From Desulfobacterales bacterium (lineage in GTDB: Bacteria > Desulfobacterota > Desulfobulbia > Desulfobulbales > Desulfocapsaceae): a DNA stretch of 9,945 bases. Below the pieces are notes generated by a model. The model saw only the letters and a program-made list of their open reading frames with translations, was not told the origin of the DNA and made no database searches. The position numbers and the translations under genes are program-made. The stretch spans positions 1-9,945 of the forward strand of contig JABDPQ010000100.1 in assembly GCA_013042695.1 (NCBI GenBank), in the 5' to 3' direction. Positions within the stretch are counted from its first letter, which is position 1. Each line of letters starts with the position of its first letter. Below are positions 6,119 through 9,945 of this stretch, piece after piece.

Positions 6119-8788
6119 GTGAGTAACGAAATCTATCTCATAGATGGCAGTGCTTTTATTTATCGCGCATTTCATGCTGTCGCGCCACTGACAAATAGCA
6201 GTGGCTTTCAGACCAATGCCGTCTTTGGCTTTATTTCCATAGTCAAGAAGTTACTTAAAGAACGGCAGCCGACTCACGTTGCAGTTGCCTTCGATAGCCG
6301 GGGGCCGGTATTTAGACATGATATCTATGCTGAGTATAAGGCCAACCGACCGCCAATGCCTGAAGAACTTGCCGGCCAGATACCGTATATCAAGAAGGCC
6401 GTACAAGCACTCGGTTTACGAAGCTTTGAAGAAAATGATGTAGAGGCAGATGATATCATAGCCTCCGCTGCCAAAACCCTGTGTTCAAAAGGTAATCGGG
6501 TCGTTATCGTGTCAGGAGACAAGGACCTGCTTCAGCTGGTTGGCGACGACATAACCATGTGGGACCCAATGAATAATAAACTCATGGATAATGATGCGGT
6601 GGTTGCTAAATATAAAGTTTCACCGGATCGACTGCTTGATTGTTTTGCCTTGATCGGTGACAGCTCAGACAATGTCCCGGGAGTACCTGGAGTAGGTCCT
6701 AAGTCGGCGGAGAAACTAATCAATCAATTCGGCTCACTGGAAGAACTCTATGATCAGGTTGACTCATTAAAAAAATCTAAGATGAAAGAGCGATTGATCG
6801 AAAATCGCCAACAGGCTTTTCTTGCCCGCAGGTTAATCAGGCTCAAACTCGATGTTGCCGTTCCTGCAGATCCTGACGAATACCAGCTTGGCGAACCAGA
6901 TGTAGATCAACTCAAGGAGCTCTACACCGATCTTGGCTTTTCCAGTCTCCTAAAAGATCTGGATAGTGGCACACCAATTCCGACTGATGGTTTTTCATTG
7001 GTCATCGATCAAGCTGGTCTAAAAGCTCTTGAGAAGGCGATTCAAGGGTCTGCAGTGCTCGCCATTGATACCGAGACAACCTCGTTAAACAGCAGAATTG
7101 CCAAATTAGTTGGCATTTCTCTGAGCATAGATACCACCACATGCTGGTACATTCCTATTGGCCATTGCCATGAAGATGGAACCATCGTAGAAACACAGCT
7201 GCCGGTCGAGGAAGTAAAACAGCTATTGACTCCCTTTCTACTGTCGTCCTCGCTTCCAAAAGTTGGGCATAATATCAAGTATGACTATGGCGTCATCAAA
7301 CAAACTCTTGGGATCGAATTGGCAGGGCCACTGATCGATACGATGATAGCTGCATATCTTGCTGAGCCGGCGAGACGGTCCTTTAAACTCGATGATTTGA
7401 GCCGTGATTTCGATCTCACCCTGACCTCGTACGATACTGTAACTGCTGGGGACAAACGTGAAGATGCTTTTTCATACGTATCGATCGAAAAGGCATTTCA
7501 CTATTCATGCGAGGATGTTTACAGCACCTTGGTGCTATGGGGGCACTATGAGAAATTACTTGAGCAGAAGGGACAAAAAGAATTGTTCACCAATGTGGAA
7601 ATGCCTCTTGTACCTATACTTGCAGAGATGGAGTACCTCGGCATCCGGGTTGATTCCGGATATCTTGATGACTTGGAAGAACAATTCAGTGAGAAACTAA
7701 AGGCACGGGAGTCAGAAATTTATCAACAGGCTGGGCACGAATTCAATATTAATTCTCCCCAGCAATTGGGCAAAATTCTTTTCGAGGAACTCGGCCTGCC
7801 TCATGGCCGCAAGACCAAGACGGGGTATTCAACGGATATGAAAGTACTCGAAAAACTTGCAGCCAAGCATGAAATTCCTGCCCTGATCATGGAGTACCGT
7901 AATCTTGCCAAGCTTTTATCAACCTATGTTGAAAAACTCAGCCATTTGATTGATGCGGAGACCGGCAGGGTACATACCTCTTTCAACCAGACAGTAACCG
8001 CAACAGGACGGCTTTCCAGCAGTAATCCGAATTTGCAGAACATTCCTATCAGGGGGGAAGAAGGATATAAAATCAGGCGGGCGTTTGTTCCAGAAAACAA
8101 CAATATATTTTTGTTTGCTGATTATTCGCAGATAGATTTGCGAGTGCTTGCGCACTATTCACAAGATCCAGCTTTGTTAACGGCCTTTCGCAACGGCGAT
8201 GATATACATACGCGTACGGCAGCAGAAATCTTCTCCGTATCTCATTTGCTGGTTACTTCTGAGATGCGCCGGGTTGCAAAAAGCATAAATTTTGGCATTG
8301 TCTACGGCATGAGCAGTTTTGGTCTTTCCACGCAGTTACGAATCAGCAGAAGAGAAGCGCAAAAATTCATCGACCGCTACTTCACACTATATGCAGGTGT
8401 TAAACAGTTTATGGCAGATATCATCGATCAGGCTCGAACTGATGGGTATGTCACCACCTTACTTAAAAGAAGAAGATATCTACCGGAAATTGATGCAGCC
8501 AATAAAGTGCGTCGTCAGTTTTCCGAACGGGCTGCCATAAATACCCCGATTCAAGGTACGGCTGCCGATATTATTAAATTGGCAATGTTGAAAGTCCAGG
8601 AATTGTTGAAGCACAAAAAAAGTTCATGCCGCATGCTGCTGCAAATTCATGACGAGCTGGTATTTGAATTGACAGAAGCTGATTGCCATACTCTTAAAAA
8701 AGATATCTGTCAGGCAATGGAACAGGCACTTCAAATTGATGTTCCGCTGGTGGTGAACATGGAAGAGGGCACGAGCCTGGCCAAGTGA
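6119..8788 (+). CDS. polA: DNA polymerase I
   Basis: This 889-residue enzyme of replication and repair has all three domains. Residues 1 to about 275 are the 5'-nuclease (LIDGSAFIYRAF with Asp9, VEADDI at 108-113, SGDKD at 132-136, and the GDSSDNVPGVPGVGPK helix-turn region from 180). Residues about 295-490 are the 3'-5' exonuclease with catalytic residues intact: DTET at 317-320, NIKYD at 385-389, and Tyr462 with Asp466. Proofreading is therefore expected. The polymerase domain has motif A DYSQIDLR (668-675), motif B RRVAKSINFG with Phe725, and motif C QIHDE (842-846). Motif A carries Asp673 where E. coli has Glu710. Length is close to the usual 900-930. I chose the GTG at 6119, with GAGG at 6111-6114 and the protein beginning at SNEIYLIDGS, over an ATG at 6092 that adds nine unconserved residues and lacks a ribosome binding site. 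A TATACA at 6080-6085 could be a -10 box, but no good -35 is seen. Confidence 0.96.
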   Translation: MSNEIYLIDGSAFIYRAFHAVAPLTNSSGFQTNAVFGFISIVKKLLKERQPTHVAVAFDSRGPVFRHDIYAEYKANRPPMPEELAGQIPYIKKAVQALGLRSFEENDVEADDIIASAAKTLCSKGNRVVIVSGDKDLLQLVGDDITMWDPMNNKLMDNDAVVAKYKVSPDRLLDCFALIGDSSDNVPGVPGVGPKSAEKLINQFGSLEELYDQVDSLKKSKMKERLIENRQQAFLARRLIRLKLDVAVPADPDEYQLGEPDVDQLKELYTDLGFSSLLKDLDSGTPIPTDGFSLVIDQAGLKALEKAIQGSAVLAIDTETTSLNSRIAKLVGISLSIDTTTCWYIPIGHCHEDGTIVETQLPVEEVKQLLTPFLLSSSLPKVGHNIKYDYGVIKQTLGIELAGPLIDTMIAAYLAEPARRSFKLDDLSRDFDLTLTSYDTVTAGDKREDAFSYVSIEKAFHYSCEDVYSTLVLWGHYEKLLEQKGQKELFTNVEMPLVPILAEMEYLGIRVDSGYLDDLEEQFSEKLKARESEIYQQAGHEFNINSPQQLGKILFEELGLPHGRKTKTGYSTDMKVLEKLAAKHEIPALIMEYRNLAKLLSTYVEKLSHLIDAETGRVHTSFNQTVTATGRLSSSNPNLQNIPIRGEEGYKIRRAFVPENNNIFLFADYSQIDLRVLAHYSQDPALLTAFRNGDDIHTRTAAEIFSVSHLLVTSEMRRVAKSINFGIVYGMSSFGLSTQLRISRREAQKFIDRYFTLYAGVKQFMADIIDQARTDGYVTTLLKRRRYLPEIDAANKVRRQFSERAAINTPIQGTAADIIKLAMLKVQELLKHKKSSCRMLLQIHDELVFELTEADCHTLKKDICQAMEQALQIDVPLVVNMEEGTSLAK

Positions 8789-8795
8789 GACAATA

Positions 8796-8846
8796 GCGAG
8801 AGGCCCTGTCTGCCGGAATGGATCTCTCGCAATAATATCTTGAGAG
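8796..8846. terminator. Hairpins between convergent polA and citrate synthase genes, possible bidirectional terminator
   Basis: GCGAGAG at 8796-8802 can pair with CTCTCGC at 8824-8830, and the same CTCTC can instead pair with GAGAG at 8842-8846, giving alternative structures in a 60-base gap between two stop codons. Neither side has a clear T tract, so this is a weaker terminator than the three others here. Position between convergent genes is the main argument. Confidence 0.35.
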
Positions 8847-8848
8847 TA

Positions 8849-9945
8849 TCAACGTTCTTCAATAGGTTTGTAGGATCGACTGACGATACCGTCATATACC
8901 TGGCGCGGACGGCCGATTCTACTGCTCTCTTTATCTAAGTGCATCTCCTGCCAATGGGCAATCCAGCCTGGAAGCCTGCCAAGTGCAAACATGACGGTAA
9001 ACATATTGGTGGGAATGCCCATAGCCCGGTAGATAATGCCTGAATAGAAATCAACATTGGGGTAGAGATTTCGCGAGACAAAATAATCATCGCTGCTCAC
9101 CCGGTATTCGAGTTCTTGGGCAACATCAAGAAGCGGATCTGAAATAGACAATTCGCTGAGTATTTCGTGAGTTGCATCTTTGATAATTTTTGCTCGCGGA
9201 TCATAAGTCTTATAGACACGATGACCAAACCCGTTGAGCCGATATGGATCATTTGGATCTTTTGCCATGGCGATGTACTTATCGAAGTCCTGGTTATCCG
9301 CATAAATCATTTCAAGCATTCTGATAACCGCTGCATTGGCACCGCCATGCAGGGGTCCCCAAAGAGCACTGATTCCCGCAGAAATACAGGGGTATAGTTT
9401 AACGCCAGCACTGCCAACCAGCCGCACCGTAGAGGTCGAACAGTTTTGTTCATGATCTGCATGCAAGACGAGCAATTTATTCAGGGCTGAAACCATCAGT
9501 GGCTCGATCTTATAAGGCATGTTGGGACGATCAAACATCATATTAAGAAAATTACTGCAATAGTTCAAGTCGGCTCGCGGGTAGACCAATGGGTGCCCGA
9601 TATTCTTTTTATAGGAAAAAGCTGCAATCGTACGAATCTTTGACAAGAGACGTGCTGTCGTTGTCGTAAGGCCGCCATATGGATCTTCATCAAGATCCAT
9701 TTCAGGATAGAAATCGTGCAGCGAGCCAACCATAGTGGACAATATTGACATCGGTGAGGCATTGGGTGGGAAGTGATCAAAAAAGTGAATCATGTCCTCG
9801 TGAAGGAGGGCAAATCTGATCATATCGTATCTGAACTGGTCGAGTTCTTCTTTGGCTGGCAGGTCTCCGGTGATCAAAAGATAGGCCACTTCGATAAAAT
9901 TGCAGTTTTCAGCTAGTTCCTCAATATTATACCCACGGTATCGAA
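8849..9945 (-). CDS. gltA: Citrate synthase (GltA type), N-terminus cut off by the window edge
   Basis: The enzyme condenses acetyl-CoA and oxaloacetate to citrate in the cytoplasm. The frame is open through the right edge: complete codons begin at 9943 and read RYRGYNIEELAENCNFIEVAY, so the GTG at 9887-9889 is an internal Val, not a start. About 364 residues are present; GltA-type enzymes have about 430, so roughly 60-70 N-terminal residues are missing. The catalytic triad is intact: His in GPLHGGAN (codon 9347-9349), His in GFGHRVYK (9221-9223) and Asp in NVDFYSG (9050-9052). The segment LHADHEQNCSTSTVRLVGS and the end IGRPRQVYDG mark it as the hexameric bacterial GltA class rather than the 2-methylcitrate or archaeal dimeric class. 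Whether it is inhibited by NADH cannot be judged without the N-terminal part. It converges on polA with a 60-base gap and has no evident link to the transporter. Confidence 0.95.
   Translation of the reverse strand, partial: RYRGYNIEELAENCNFIEVAYLLITGDLPAKEELDQFRYDMIRFALLHEDMIHFFDHFPPNASPMSILSTMVGSLHDFYPEMDLDEDPYGGLTTTTARLLSKIRTIAAFSYKKNIGHPLVYPRADLNYCSNFLNMMFDRPNMPYKIEPLMVSALNKLLVLHADHEQNCSTSTVRLVGSAGVKLYPCISAGISALWGPLHGGANAAVIRMLEMIYADNQDFDKYIAMAKDPNDPYRLNGFGHRVYKTYDPRAKIIKDATHEILSELSISDPLLDVAQELEYRVSSDDYFVSRNLYPNVDFYSGIIYRAMGIPTNMFTVMFALGRLPGWIAHWQEMHLDKESSRIGRPRQVYDGIVSRSYKPIEER

Noticed and set aside
9887..9889. GTG as the start of citrate synthase
   Set aside because: The frame continues upstream with the conserved RYRGYNIEELAE segment, so the codon is internal and the gene is truncated by the window.
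1..9945. tRNA, rRNA, CRISPR array, insertion sequence or integrase
   Set aside because: No repeat-spacer pattern, cloverleaf, transposase motif or terminal inverted repeat was seen; the gene content is ordinary chromosomal.

Overview
The window looks like chromosomal sequence from a Gram-negative, probably marine or sediment, sulfate-reducer-type bacterium (Desulfobacterota/Deltaproteobacteria, perhaps near Desulfobulbales). This is an inference from the combination of a ribosome-hibernation/cold-shock fusion protein, a TAXI-type TRAP transporter with a universal stress protein beside it, the wording of the DNA polymerase I sequence and a moderate G+C content. No 16S or other taxonomic marker is present, so the assignment is tentative.

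Layout. (1) The left edge may hold the last codons of an unidentified gene. It runs into a 177-residue S30AE (HPF/RaiA) protein fused to a C-terminal cold-shock domain, closed by a strong intrinsic terminator. (2) About 750 bp without an intact gene follow. They include what looks like a decayed coding remnant on the minus strand (about 705-917) and an AT-rich stretch that must contain the promoter and leader of the next gene. (3) A TRAP transport locus: a secreted TAXI-family receptor, a very strong terminator, a 300-bp leader, a large fused DctQ-DctM permease with a C-terminal DUF3394-type region, then a UspA-like protein and another strong terminator. (4) polA, encoding a complete three-domain DNA polymerase I. 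(5) Convergent with polA, a GltA-type citrate synthase that runs off the right edge at its N-terminal end.

How the genes work together. The receptor would capture an organic anion in the periplasm and hand it to the sodium-coupled fused permease. The UspA-like protein lies 95 bp downstream of the permease with no visible terminator between them, which fits a regulatory partner of the transporter, as known for TeaD with the TeaABC TRAP system. The terminator between receptor and permease suggests that the binding protein is made in excess over the membrane protein. polA, the citrate synthase and the hibernation factor are housekeeping or stress genes with no evident functional tie to the transporter.

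I found no convincing new system. The points most worth a second look are the S30AE-cold-shock fusion, the degenerate nucleotide-binding motif of the UspA-like protein, the Glu-to-Asp change at the sugar-discrimination position of Pol I motif A, and the remnant at 705-917, whose in-frame TGA could be a mutation or, less likely, a selenocysteine codon.
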